A DNA stretch of 64,000 nucleotides from Microbacterium sp. KUDC0406 (lineage in GTDB: Bacteria > Actinomycetota > Actinomycetes > Actinomycetales > Microbacteriaceae), in the NCBI RefSeq assembly GCF_021582875.1, contig NZ_CP091138.1, forward strand, positions 1 to 64,000. Reading direction: 5' to 3'. Both the position numbers and the translations under genes were made by a program. The notes beneath the pieces were generated by a model that was not told the origin of the DNA, made no database searches, and saw only the letters and a program-made list of their open reading frames with translations. This document shows, piece by piece, positions 49,060 to 55,902 of this stretch. Numbering within the stretch: position 1 is the stretch's first letter; every line of letters starts with the position of its first letter.

Positions 49060-49190
49060 TGCGGCGCACGAGGGGCGTGCTGTCCGCGAGTGCATCACGT
49101 GCCGACGAGTGCACCGGCTGTCGACGTCGATACGTGGTGCGTTCGACGGCAAGCAGTGCTCTCGCCGCCGGCAGCGGGGGAGGGCGCTGA
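49059..49190 (+). CDS. possible coupled small protein (43 aa)
   Basis: A 43-codon frame starting at TGATG on the hydrolase stop and ending 1 nt before the dehydrogenase ATG. It encodes a basic peptide with ECTGCRRRY. The tight packing suggests translation, but composition is close to that of a shadow frame, so it may be only a coupling device or spacer. Confidence 0.25.
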   Translation: MRRTRGVLSASASRADECTGCRRRYVVRSTASSALAAGSGGGR

Positions 49191-49191
49191 C

Positions 49192-50277
49192 ATGAGGGTG
49201 ACGCTGACGCGACCTCCGGGCATCCGTCGCGATGTCGCGCTGCGACCGCCGGCCGTGGCGATGGCCTTCCTGGGCGAGGGAGTGCCGCACGAGGCCGTCG
49301 CGGTGCCCGGTGTGGCACTCGGCGAGCACGAGGTGCTGGTCGCGGTGGAGCTCTCGACGGTGTGCGGGTCGGACGTGCACACGGTGCAGGGCCGCCGGCC
49401 CGCTGCGGTGCCGCTCGTACTCGGGCACGAGAGCGTGGGGCGGATCGTCGCCGTCGGCGACGGCGGTGTGCTCGACGCGGAGGGCGCGCCTCTCGGAATC
49501 GGCGATCGCGTGGTGTGGTCGGTCACCGCGTCGTGCGGATCGTGCGATCGCTGCACCGCCGGGCTCACGCAGAAGTGCCGCTCGGTGATGAAATACGGGC
49601 ACGAGCGCATCGGCGTGCACGGCGAACTGAACGGCGGCTTCGCGAGCCACGTGCAGCTGCGGCCGGGGACGACGATCGTCCCGGTGCCCGAACAGCTGCC
49701 CGCGGCGATCGCCGCACCGGCATCCTGCGCGACGGCGACGGCCTGGGCGGCGGTCGCCAGAGCGCGTGCGATCCGTCCTCTCGAAGGGACGAGGGTGCGC
49801 GTGCACGGTGCCGGCCTCGTCGGGCTCACCGCCGCCGCGATAGCCGCCGAGCACGGCGCGGTCGTCGATGTGCGAGACCCGGATGCCCGGCGCACGGCAG
49901 TGGCCGAGGAGTTCGGCGCCACCGGGTTCGACGATGCGCCGGATGTCGTGATCGAGGCATCGGGCCGCGCGGTTTCCGTCGCACTGGACGAGGCGGAGGT
50001 CGGCGGCACGGTCGTGCTCGTCGGGAGCGTATTCCCAGCGCCTGCCGTGCCGTTCGACGCGGAGGGCATCGTCCGCCGCCTCGTGACAGTGGCCGGAGTG
50101 CACAACTACACCGGTGCAGACGTCTCCGCCGCGGTCGGTTTCCTCACCGGCGCAGGCCGGGCTTATCCCTTCGCGACCGCGGTCGGGGCGGTGCACCCGC
50201 TCAGCGAGCTCGACCGGGCGATCGCCGCCGCCGCCGCTCCCGGTGCCGCACTGCGCATCGGCGTCGCGATGCGCTGA
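49192..50277 (+). CDS. zinc-dependent alcohol dehydrogenase of phosphonate-catabolism type (TIGR03366-like)
   Basis: 361 residues, MDR superfamily. VELSTVCGSDVHTVQG and VLGHESVGRIVAVG give the catalytic zinc Cys, His and Glu. TASCGSCDRCTAGLTQKC gives the four structural-zinc cysteines. RVHGAGLVGLTAAAIAAEHGAVV is the NAD-binding fold. It resembles the dehydrogenase family linked to phosphonate operons. Good GGGGGAGGG RBS. Last gene of the operon that begins with phnD. The oxidised alcohol is unknown. Confidence 0.87.
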   Translation: MRVTLTRPPGIRRDVALRPPAVAMAFLGEGVPHEAVAVPGVALGEHEVLVAVELSTVCGSDVHTVQGRRPAAVPLVLGHESVGRIVAVGDGGVLDAEGAPLGIGDRVVWSVTASCGSCDRCTAGLTQKCRSVMKYGHERIGVHGELNGGFASHVQLRPGTTIVPVPEQLPAAIAAPASCATATAWAAVARARAIRPLEGTRVRVHGAGLVGLTAAAIAAEHGAVVDVRDPDARRTAVAEEFGATGFDDAPDVVIEASGRAVSVALDEAEVGGTVVLVGSVFPAPAVPFDAEGIVRRLVTVAGVHNYTGADVSAAVGFLTGAGRAYPFATAVGAVHPLSELDRAIAAAAAPGAALRIGVAMR

Positions 50278-50342
50278 TCCGGCAGGAGGCCGGTGCGCGG
50301 TCGAAGGAAGAGGAGCACACTGGAATCAGGAAGGAGGAGATC

Positions 50343-50546
50343 ATGTCCGATCCTGAGATCCACACCTGGTGGCCGCATCTGCACGCCGCGACGAAGGACC
50401 TGCTCGATGGAATCGGCGACGACCCGCTCCCCGCCGAGGTGCTCGATGAGATCGCCGTCATCACCGGCAGGCCCGTCCCGGAGGACTGTCACCTGACAGC
50501 GCACGACCACGACTTCATCCGCACCCAGCGCGAGGAAGTCGACTGA
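50343..50546 (+). CDS. small conserved hypothetical protein (67 aa)
   Basis: An acidic soluble peptide opening MSDPEIHTWWPHLHAATKDLLDGIGDDPLPAEVLDEI, with a strong AGGAAGGAGG before the ATG. No membrane or signal segment; His and Trp rich at the start. No family recognised. It ends directly against the stop of the convergent FHA gene. Confidence 0.7.
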   Translation: MSDPEIHTWWPHLHAATKDLLDGIGDDPLPAEVLDEIAVITGRPVPEDCHLTAHDHDFIRTQREEVD

Positions 50547-51050
50547 TCAGGCCTTCTTGACCTCCAACTCCGGTCCCGGTTCGTCGTCGGGGTCGGTGTA
50601 GTCGGGGCGCTCGGGCTGTGGTGGCTGGTCGGAGAGCTCGCCGCCCTCCCGCCCGCCATACGGGCGGCCGTGGTCGGCGTACTCCTCGCGCATGAAGACC
50701 AGCGTCCATTCCGCGACCGTGAACCGCGCACCGGTGCGCAGGATCTCGCTGCGGTCGTCGCCTTCGGATCGGGCGTTCATCTCGCCCTCGCCGTGCAGCG
50801 TGAGCACGTACTCGTCTCGATCGTCATGGACGATGGTGGCGTGCACGGAGTCGGCACCGTCGAGGACGAGTTCGTTGCCCGGTGCCGAGCCGATGCGCGT
50901 CACGTCCAGCGCGAGCGGATGCTCCAGCCTCGTGTCCTCCCTCGTCACCCGCAGGCGCGGATCGCCGGCACCCCACTCGGCGTGGGTCGTCATGGCGTCC
51001 GCCGGACGCCGGCTCATGTCGCGGGCCATCGCGTCTTCGTCACCACGCAT
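50547..51050 (-). CDS. FHA-domain-like protein
   Basis: 167 residues. The core VTRIGSAPGNELVLDGADSVHATIVHDDRDEYVLTLHGEGEMNA has the FHA layout (G-S-x(3)-N and S-x-x-H-A), so it may bind phosphothreonine. The His in the SVHATI loop is conserved. The C-terminus is an acidic Pro-rich tail. AGGAGG 7 nt before ATG at 51050 decides the start; a start at 51077 overlapping the CBS stop is possible. It is downstream of the CBS gene and probably shares its promoter. Confidence 0.78.
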   Translation of the reverse strand: MRGDEDAMARDMSRRPADAMTTHAEWGAGDPRLRVTREDTRLEHPLALDVTRIGSAPGNELVLDGADSVHATIVHDDRDEYVLTLHGEGEMNARSEGDDRSEILRTGARFTVAEWTLVFMREEYADHGRPYGGREGGELSDQPPQPERPDYTDPDDEPGPELEVKKA

Positions 51051-51073
51051 GTTCTTCTCCTCCTCGTCTGCGG

Positions 51074-51501
51074 TCATCGCGAGATCTGCTCGACGGTCTC
51101 GCCGGTCTGCTGGGGCGCCATCGCACGGGCGATGTCGGCCTGCGCGATGATCCCGACCAGAACATGGTCCTCGATCACCGGCACACGGCGCACCTGGTGC
51201 TCCTCCATCACCTCGAGCGCCCGGCGCACGTCGTCCTCCGAGTCGACCATGTACGGCCGGCCCTGAGCCAGAACTCCGCGGCGGTCCTGTCGGGGTCATG
51301 CCCGTTCGCGATCGCCTTGACGACGATGTCGCGATCGGTGAGCATGCCCTTCAGCTTCCCGTCCTCGCCGCAGATGGGAAGCGAACCGACCTCCAGATCG
51401 GCCATCAGCCGTGCTGCCGTCGCGAGCGTGTCGTTCTCGCCGATGCAGCGTGCACCGGGAGTCATGATGTCCTTCGTCAGGATCTCCTGCCTCAGAGTCA
51501 T
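51074..51501 (-). pseudogene. tandem CBS-domain protein, apparent frameshift
   Basis: A two-CBS (Bateman) protein of about 142 residues. CBS1: IMTPGARCIGENDTLATAARLMADLEVGSLPICGEDGKLKGMLTDRDIV. CBS2: YMVDSEDDVRRALEVMEEHQVRRVPVIEDHVLVGIIAQADIARAM. The frame breaks at 51273-51276 between RTAAE and LAQGRPYMVDSED; one added base restores it. Such stand-alone pairs bind adenosine nucleotides and occur in actinobacterial stress regulons. An assembly error is likely. It precedes the FHA gene. Confidence 0.85.
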
Positions 51502-51529
51502 CTTCCCTGCTCCTTCCTGTGGAGCATCG

Positions 51530-51568
51530 ACGCTACGGACGCCGGGCGGGTACCGCGCGGGGGTTGAC
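51530..51568 (-). promoter_or_regulatory. GTCAAC-N27-TAGCGT element for the CBS/FHA genes
   Basis: Minus-strand GTCAAC (continuing CCC) starts at 51568 and TAGCGT at 51535, 29 nt before the CBS start. It faces away from a divergent copy starting at 51585. Confidence 0.5.
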
Positions 51569-51584
51569 AGGCCGGGCAGTGACC

Positions 51585-51623
51585 GTCAAGCCCCTTCGCC
51601 CCGGCGCGGGACTGCTCGACGAT
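51585..51623 (+). promoter_or_regulatory. GTCAAG-N27-GACGAT element for the small membrane/DUF6766 genes
   Basis: GTCAAG (continuing CCCC) at 51585-51590 and GACGAT at 51618-51623, 20 nt before the ATG at 51643. It is back-to-back with the CBS copy, the two GTCAA blocks being 16 bp apart. Confidence 0.5.
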
Positions 51624-51642
51624 CGAACGGAGGAGGCGGAAC

Positions 51643-51750
51643 ATGACGGACAGGGATGCGACGGGGCCCGCGGTGGTCTTCTGGATATGGATGGTCGTGA
51701 CGGCGGGCGGTCTGGCGACCATGCTCGCGATCGTGATCGGAGGCCGGTGA
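51643..51750 (+). CDS. single-helix membrane miniprotein (35 aa)
   Basis: MTDRDATGP followed by one hydrophobic helix, AVVFWIWMVVTAGGLATMLAIVIGG. AGGAGG lies 9 nt before the ATG and a GTCAAG-type promoter element lies upstream. It ends 2 nt before the DUF6766 gene, so it is probably a companion subunit or assembly peptide. Too short for routine gene callers; the RBS and spacing support it. Confidence 0.65.
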   Translation: MTDRDATGPAVVFWIWMVVTAGGLATMLAIVIGGR

Positions 51751-51752
51751 CC

Positions 51753-52430
51753 ATGCGACGGACGCTGCGTGACAACGCGCTCGGACTCTTCTTCCTGCTG
51801 CTGTTCCTGCTGGCGATCGGCGGTCAGTCGGTCGCCGGCTACTTCCGGCAGCTCGAGGAGCTGGCGGAGCACGGCAGACCCGCCGTGGACTTCCTCGCTT
51901 TCGTCCTGTCACCCGACTTCGTGGTCGACGTCGCAGAGAACTGGCAGTCGGAGTTCCTGCAGTTCTTCCTGTTCATCGGGGCCACCGTGTGGCTGGTGCA
52001 GCGCGGGTCGCCGGAGTCGAAGAAGCCGGGTGATGAGGGCCGCGAGAGCGACGAGGCCCAGAAGGTCGGTGCGCACGCGCCGGATGACGCCCCGGCGTGG
52101 GCGAAGGCCGGGGGCTGGCGGCTGGCGATCTACGGCAACTCGCTGCTGATCGTGATGGGCACCGTGTTCGTCCTGTCCTGGCTGATCCAGTCCCTCGCAG
52201 GCACGATCGTCGCGGGCGAGGAGAGCGCGATGCACGGGATGGCGGCCCCGACCTGGGGCGAGTACGTCGTCTCCGCGGACTTCTGGGATCGCACCCTGCA
52301 GAACTGGCAGTCCGAGTTCCTCGCGGTCGGCACCATGGTGGCCTTCTCGATCTACCTGCGTCAGCGCGGGTCGGCGGAGTCGAAGCCGGTGGGGATGCCG
52401 CACGCCGTGACGGCTGCGGAATCCGAATGA
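51753..52430 (+). CDS. DUF6766-like membrane protein
   Basis: 225 residues with about four membrane segments: ALGLFFLLLFLLAIGGQSVAGYF, FLQFFLFIGATVWLVQRGS, LLIVMGTVFVLSWLIQSL and FLAVGTMVAFSIYLRQRGS. ENWQSEFLQFF and QNWQSEFLAVG repeat, so it is an internal duplication, each half ending in QRGSPESK/QRGSAESK. I recognise it as a common DUF6766 protein of soil actinobacteria without known role. Likely part of the GTCAA stress unit. Confidence 0.85.
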   Translation: MRRTLRDNALGLFFLLLFLLAIGGQSVAGYFRQLEELAEHGRPAVDFLAFVLSPDFVVDVAENWQSEFLQFFLFIGATVWLVQRGSPESKKPGDEGRESDEAQKVGAHAPDDAPAWAKAGGWRLAIYGNSLLIVMGTVFVLSWLIQSLAGTIVAGEESAMHGMAAPTWGEYVVSADFWDRTLQNWQSEFLAVGTMVAFSIYLRQRGSAESKPVGMPHAVTAAESE

Positions 52431-52543
52431 TCACCGGACACCAGGCGGGAATCAATCCAGGTCGCGCCGGCCGGGATCGACCAGCGCGACCTGGATGACG
52501 CCGCTCTCCTCTGCGGTGCGGGATGACGATGTCATCGCTGGGT

Positions 52544-52708
52544 TCAGGGCGCGTTCCTGCCGGAGATCGCGCGGATGAGCCAGGCGATGACGGCCAGCGC
52601 CAGCAGTACGAGTCCGACCCAGAGCAGGAAGTTCAGCGACTGCACGAATCCGCCGGTGATGGCGAGGATGATCGCGACGATGACGATGATGATGAACAGG
52701 ATGTTCAC
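52544..52708 (-). CDS. small hydrophobic protein (54 aa)
   Basis: Two membrane helices: MNILFIIIVIVAIILAITGGF and LNFLLWVGLVLLALAVIAWLI. The start is GTG with AGGGG 6 nt upstream. It resembles the tiny hydrophobic proteins abundant in actinobacteria under stress, but I know no function. A clear GTCAAC-N27-TAGCGT element precedes it. Confidence 0.75.
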   Translation of the reverse strand: MNILFIIIVIVAIILAITGGFVQSLNFLLWVGLVLLALAVIAWLIRAISGRNAP

Positions 52709-52753
52709 GTCGACCCCTTTCGTCTGCGGGGCGGGAGCGCCCCGGCATCCGGA

Positions 52754-52792
52754 ACGCTACCGATGCCGGCCTTCTGCGGACAAGGGGTTGAC
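52754..52792 (-). promoter_or_regulatory. GTCAAC-N27-TAGCGT element before hydrophobic protein
   Basis: GTCAAC starts at 52792 and TAGCGT at 52759 on the minus strand. The hexamer and spacing are identical to those of the CBS copy. Confidence 0.55.
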
Positions 52793-52906
52793 GGGGAGAG
52801 GTCGATGCTGGCATGAGCGGCGCGTAGGAGAAGGACGGTCACAGCGCCTAATGTGGTCCTCAGATCCGGTGCTGCACCGCAGCGCCCACGGACGAAGGCG
52901 GTGTCG

Positions 52907-53251
52907 ATGGGAAAGTTCATCTATGAGGGCGGCGTCAAGACCGAGATCGAGGACCGGGCTCTGCTGCATCTTCAGCTCGTGATCACGGCGAAGCTGCGGC
53001 GGGGCGAGCCGTTCCCGTTCAGCTGGCGGGAGGACGCCAGCGTGGGCGGCGGCCGGACCACGGTGTGGATGCAACCCGGCAGCTCCCTGGTGTTCAAGTA
53101 CTACGGCAGCCGTCAGCCCTCGATCAACCGCGGATGGGTCGAAGGTCTCGCCTTCACCGCGAACTCGCCGGGAGGGCTCTATCTCGTGCCGGAGCCGCCG
53201 GACGGCGGCGGCCCCGCCACCGAAGAGGTGAACGTCGGGCCGCCCGAGTGA
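52907..53251 (+). CDS. DUF7882-like protein, paralogue 1 (114 aa)
   Basis: MGKFIYEGGVKTEIEDRALLHLQLVITAKLRRGEPFPFSWRED is followed by a beta-rich half (TTVWMQPGSSLVFKYYGS) and SINRGWVEGLAFTANSPGGLYLVPEP. It is a close paralogue of the protein at 55434-55766. Databases often name this family ATP-dependent DNA ligase, but there is no ligase motif (no KxDG) and it is far too short. -10 TAATGT at 52849. Function unknown. Confidence 0.85.
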   Translation: MGKFIYEGGVKTEIEDRALLHLQLVITAKLRRGEPFPFSWREDASVGGGRTTVWMQPGSSLVFKYYGSRQPSINRGWVEGLAFTANSPGGLYLVPEPPDGGGPATEEVNVGPPE

Positions 53252-53261
53252 CCCGGGAAGG

Positions 53262-53474
53262 CTAAGGCTCCCGGCGGCTCCTCGGGGAGCGCTCGTCCTC
53301 CGGCTGATCCTCTTCGGGAGGACTCGTGGAGGGGTCGATCCGGTGGTGCTCGCGTTCACGCTCCTCCTCCTCACCCTCCTGACCCTCGTCGGGAGAGCGA
53401 TCCTCTGACCCATCGTCCGCGCCCTGCGGCTGCACGAAGTCCGGCGTGAGCCCCTGATCTCCGATGCCACTCAT
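53262..53474 (-). CDS. small acidic disordered protein (70 aa)
   Basis: MSGIGDQGLTPDFVQPQGADDGSEDRSPDEGQEGEEEERERE then a Pro/Glu/Arg-rich tail. No globular core. The RBS AGGAGG is 6 nt upstream. A weak GTCAAC element lies at 53542, divergent from the SDR copy. Similar acidic small proteins are common near stress genes; function unknown. Confidence 0.65.
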   Translation of the reverse strand: MSGIGDQGLTPDFVQPQGADDGSEDRSPDEGQEGEEEEREREHHRIDPSTSPPEEDQPEDERSPRSRREP

Positions 53475-53580
53475 TGCTCCTCCTTCTGTGCGGTGAGCAT
53501 CCAGTGTGCCGCCGGTGCCGGCGCACACTCGCGCCCGTTGACAGGCGACGGGCGGCCGCCTATGAGACTGTGCTGTCGGC

Positions 53581-53619
53581 GTCAACCCCCTGGGAGCAGT
53601 CCCCGGACTCTGCGACGGT
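53581..53619 (+). promoter_or_regulatory. GTCAAC-N27-GACGGT element before SDR
   Basis: GTCAAC (continuing CCCC) at 53581-53586 and GACGGT at 53614-53619, 35 nt before the ATG at 53654. Confidence 0.45.
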
Positions 53620-53653
53620 CATGTCGAATCGACAAGCGTGAGGAGATGATGAG

Positions 53654-54541
53654 ATGAGCGACGGCAATGCGACCGATCCGCGTCATGCGCACCGTGAGGA
53701 GCCGGCCCCACCTCAGCAGCAGGACCAGCCGGGCAAGACGGGCAGGACCGAGCCGACGCCCGACCACGGCGAGGATCGCTACGTCGGGCACGGCAGGCTC
53801 GCGGGGCGGCGCGCCCTGATCACCGGAGGAGACTCCGGGATCGGTCGTGCCGTCGCGATCGCGTACGCCCGCGAGGGCGCCGACGTCGCGATCGTGCACC
53901 TGCCGGAGGAGCAGAAGGACGCGGATGACACGGTGCGGCTCATCACGGCAGAGGATCGCCGCGGCATCAGCATCCCGGGCGACCTGCGCGACGAGGCGTT
54001 CGCAGAGGACGCGGTGCGGCGGGCGCTCGACGAGCTGGGCGGCCTGGACATCCTCGTCCTGAATGCCGGCTATCAGCACGACATCGACGAGTTCCCGCAG
54101 CTGCGCACCGAGGACATGCGCCGGGTGTTCGAGACCAACCTGCTCGGCACGGTGATCCCGGCGCGGACCGCCTTCCCCGAGCTCGAGCCCGGAGCGAGCA
54201 TCATCGTGACGGCGTCGATCCAGGCGTTCCAGCCGTCGCCGGGCCTGATCGACTACGCGATGACCAAGGCGGCGCAGGTCGCGTTCGTGAAGGCGCTCGC
54301 CGAAGAGGCCGGGCCGCGCGGCATCCGGGTGAACGCCGTGGCGCCGGGTCCGGTGTGGACGCCGCTGATCCCCGCGACGGGATGGGATGCCGAGAAGCTC
54401 GCGCACTTCGGGACGGACACCCCGATCGGGCGTCCCGGGCAGCCGGTGGAGCTCGCCGGCGCGTACGTCTATCTCGCCTCCGACGAGGCGTCCTACGTCT
54501 CCGGTGCCGTGCTCCCGGTGACCGGCGGCAAGCCGCTCTGA
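53654..54541 (+). CDS. SDR-family oxidoreductase, general-stress (YghA/GSP39-like) subgroup
   Basis: 295 residues. A disordered ~45-residue N-terminus (EEPAPPQQQDQPGKTGRTEP) precedes the Rossmann fold: RRALITGGDSGIGRAVAIAYAREGADVAIVHLPEE, LNAGYQHD and the YAMTKAAQ active-site Tyr-Lys. PSPGLIDY and RVNAVAPGPVWTPLIPATGW are typical of the catalase-linked and glucose-dehydrogenase-like stress SDRs. Substrate is unknown. A GTCAAC-type element precedes it. Confidence 0.92.
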   Translation: MSDGNATDPRHAHREEPAPPQQQDQPGKTGRTEPTPDHGEDRYVGHGRLAGRRALITGGDSGIGRAVAIAYAREGADVAIVHLPEEQKDADDTVRLITAEDRRGISIPGDLRDEAFAEDAVRRALDELGGLDILVLNAGYQHDIDEFPQLRTEDMRRVFETNLLGTVIPARTAFPELEPGASIIVTASIQAFQPSPGLIDYAMTKAAQVAFVKALAEEAGPRGIRVNAVAPGPVWTPLIPATGWDAEKLAHFGTDTPIGRPGQPVELAGAYVYLASDEASYVSGAVLPVTGGKPL

Positions 54542-54590
54542 TCGGCGACCTGCTGCGCTCCGAACCGGATAGCGCCTGGATCGTGGCCGC

Positions 54591-54630
54591 GTCAACCCCG
54601 ATACGGGAACGGGGGCGCCGTGCCTATGGT
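54591..54630 (+). promoter_or_regulatory. GTCAAC-N28-TATGGT element
   Basis: GTCAAC (continuing CCCG) at 54591-54596 and TATGGT at 54625-54630. It is 26 nt before the 20-codon frame at 54656 and in front of the hypothetical protein at 54740. Confidence 0.45.
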
Positions 54631-54655
54631 CGATCCGACAGGAGCGGAGAGCGAC

Positions 54656-54718
54656 ATGGAGAACGCACGGACCATCGGGGCGGATGTCGCGGCGGAGCGG
54701 CCCTCCGCACGCGGCTGA
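54656..54718 (+). CDS. possible 20-aa small ORF
   Basis: ATG with GGAG 6 nt upstream, 26 nt after a GTCAAC/TATGGT promoter element. The peptide starts MENARTIGADVAAERP. Too short to judge by composition; its place at the expected transcript start is the only support. Confidence 0.25.
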   Translation: MENARTIGADVAAERPSARG

Positions 54719-54739
54719 TGCTCCCGTGAGCCGGTACAG

Positions 54740-55057
54740 GTGAAGATCATGATGAGCGAGGACGATTCCGCCGATCCCCGCTGGGACGTCAAGGCGATCG
54801 ACGGTACGCGGTGGCGCATCCGTGACGGTGCCTGCCGGGCGAACGACGCAGACTGCCTCGTCGCCTACATCGAGCGCGATGGGCTCGGACTGTACGACGT
54901 CCTGTGGCTGCGCAACCCGTGCCCCGCCCGGACCCGGTACCGCGACATCGCCCACGTGCTGGCGGACCTCGACGGCGTGGCGGGGACCGCGGCCGCACCG
55001 CGAAGGCGGAGGTCCGAGGCCCCCACACCGATCCCGCACCTGGCACCGCGGGAGTGA
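54740..55057 (+). CDS. conserved hypothetical protein (105 aa)
   Basis: A soluble protein with a beta-rich core: WDVKAIDGTRWRIRDGACRANDADCLVAYIERDGLGLYDVLWLRNP. Two Cys (residues about 32 and 39) and a basic tail follow. GTG at 54740 or ATG at 54749/54752 are all possible starts. No family recognised; homologous short proteins occur, as far as I recall, in related actinobacteria. Confidence 0.6.
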   Translation: MKIMMSEDDSADPRWDVKAIDGTRWRIRDGACRANDADCLVAYIERDGLGLYDVLWLRNPCPARTRYRDIAHVLADLDGVAGTAAAPRRRRSEAPTPIPHLAPRE

Positions 55058-55069
55058 CGCCACGCCCGG

Positions 55070-55342
55070 TCAGTGGTTGCGCAGCTGATCGATCAGATCG
55101 GCCTTCTTCTTGCCGGAGTACCCGTGCAGGCCCAGTTCCTTGGCGCGCTTGCGCAACTCGTCGACGGTCCAGTCCTCATAGCTCCCGGACTCGCCGCCTC
55201 GACGCCCGACCTCCGAGCGCCCCTTCTTGGTGCCCTTGGTCGCGTTCGAGATCCGGGCCGCCTTCTCCTTGGACGCGCCGTCGTCGCGCAGCTCCTCATA
55301 GAGTTCCGGATCCTTCAGGCGGGATCGCTCGTTGCGAGGCAT
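55070..55342 (-). CDS. DUF7218/Rho-N-like domain protein (90 aa)
   Basis: MPRNERSRLKDPELYEELRDDGASKEKAARISNATKGTKKGRSEVGRRGG is the DUF7218 part. YEDWTVDELRKRAKELGLHGYSGKKKADLIDQLRNH is a Rho termination factor N-terminal/SAP-like helix-extended-loop-helix, which binds nucleic acid in other proteins. Small, basic, cytosolic. A GTCAAG-N27-TATCGT element is upstream, so it probably belongs to the same stress group as CsbD. Confidence 0.88.
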   Translation of the reverse strand: MPRNERSRLKDPELYEELRDDGASKEKAARISNATKGTKKGRSEVGRRGGESGSYEDWTVDELRKRAKELGLHGYSGKKKADLIDQLRNH

Positions 55343-55377
55343 GATGTGCTCCTTCTCGTCTCGGGACTGTCGCAGAG

Positions 55378-55416
55378 ACGATACGCAGGGGCCGGCCACG
55401 ACGAGAGGGCCTTGAC
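55378..55416 (-). promoter_or_regulatory. GTCAAG-N27-TATCGT element before DUF7218
   Basis: GTCAAG starts at 55416 and TATCGT at 55383 on the minus strand, with the standard 27-nt spacer. Confidence 0.55.
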
Positions 55417-55433
55417 GGGATGAGGTTCCGGCT

Positions 55434-55766
55434 CTAGCCGGCTCGGTTGGAGGCCGGTTCCGCCGGGGCGATGTGCTCGTCGACCAGGGAGATGCCTCCG
55501 CTGGAGTTCGCGGAGTGCGCGAGGCTCTCGATCCACTCCCGGCTCAGGGGCGGAGCCTCGGGCTCATCGAACACGAAGCGCATCGGGATCGACGCGTGCA
55601 CCCAGATCGTGCTGCGCCCTGGTGCGTCTCCGTCGCCGTGCCGCCAGGACAGTGTGAAGCTCTCATTCCGCCGCAGCTTGGTCGCGATGACGACCTTGAG
55701 GTGAGCGAGAGCGCGGTCCTCGATGGCGATCGGTTCTCGCGCACCGCCGTAGTAGAGAGTTCCCAT
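55434..55766 (-). CDS. DUF7882-like protein, paralogue 2 (110 aa)
   Basis: MGTLYYGGAREPIAIEDRALAHLKVVIATKLRRNESFTLSWRHGDGD aligns with paralogue 1 at 52907 (EIEDRALLHLQLVITAKLRRGEPFPFSWRE), as do the later STIWVHASIPMRFVF and EWIESLAHSANSSGGISLV. AGGAGG precedes the ATG. A poor GACAAC-N27-ATCGAT match lies at 55822. Function unknown. Confidence 0.85.
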   Translation of the reverse strand: MGTLYYGGAREPIAIEDRALAHLKVVIATKLRRNESFTLSWRHGDGDAPGRSTIWVHASIPMRFVFDEPEAPPLSREWIESLAHSANSSGGISLVDEHIAPAEPASNRAG

Positions 55767-55902
55767 GTCAGGCTTCCTCCTGGATCGATCGAGGCCTGGC
55801 AACATGCGGAACAGGCGTTGTCAGGACTCTATCCCGGGCGGGAGGGGAAACCCGTCGCGGCGACCGTAACATCCCCCGGGCGCACCTGCTCTGCGCGGGA
55901 TG

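Noticed and set aside
52907..53251. ATP-dependent DNA ligase
   Set aside because: No nucleotidyltransferase KxDG or other ligase motif and only 114 residues.
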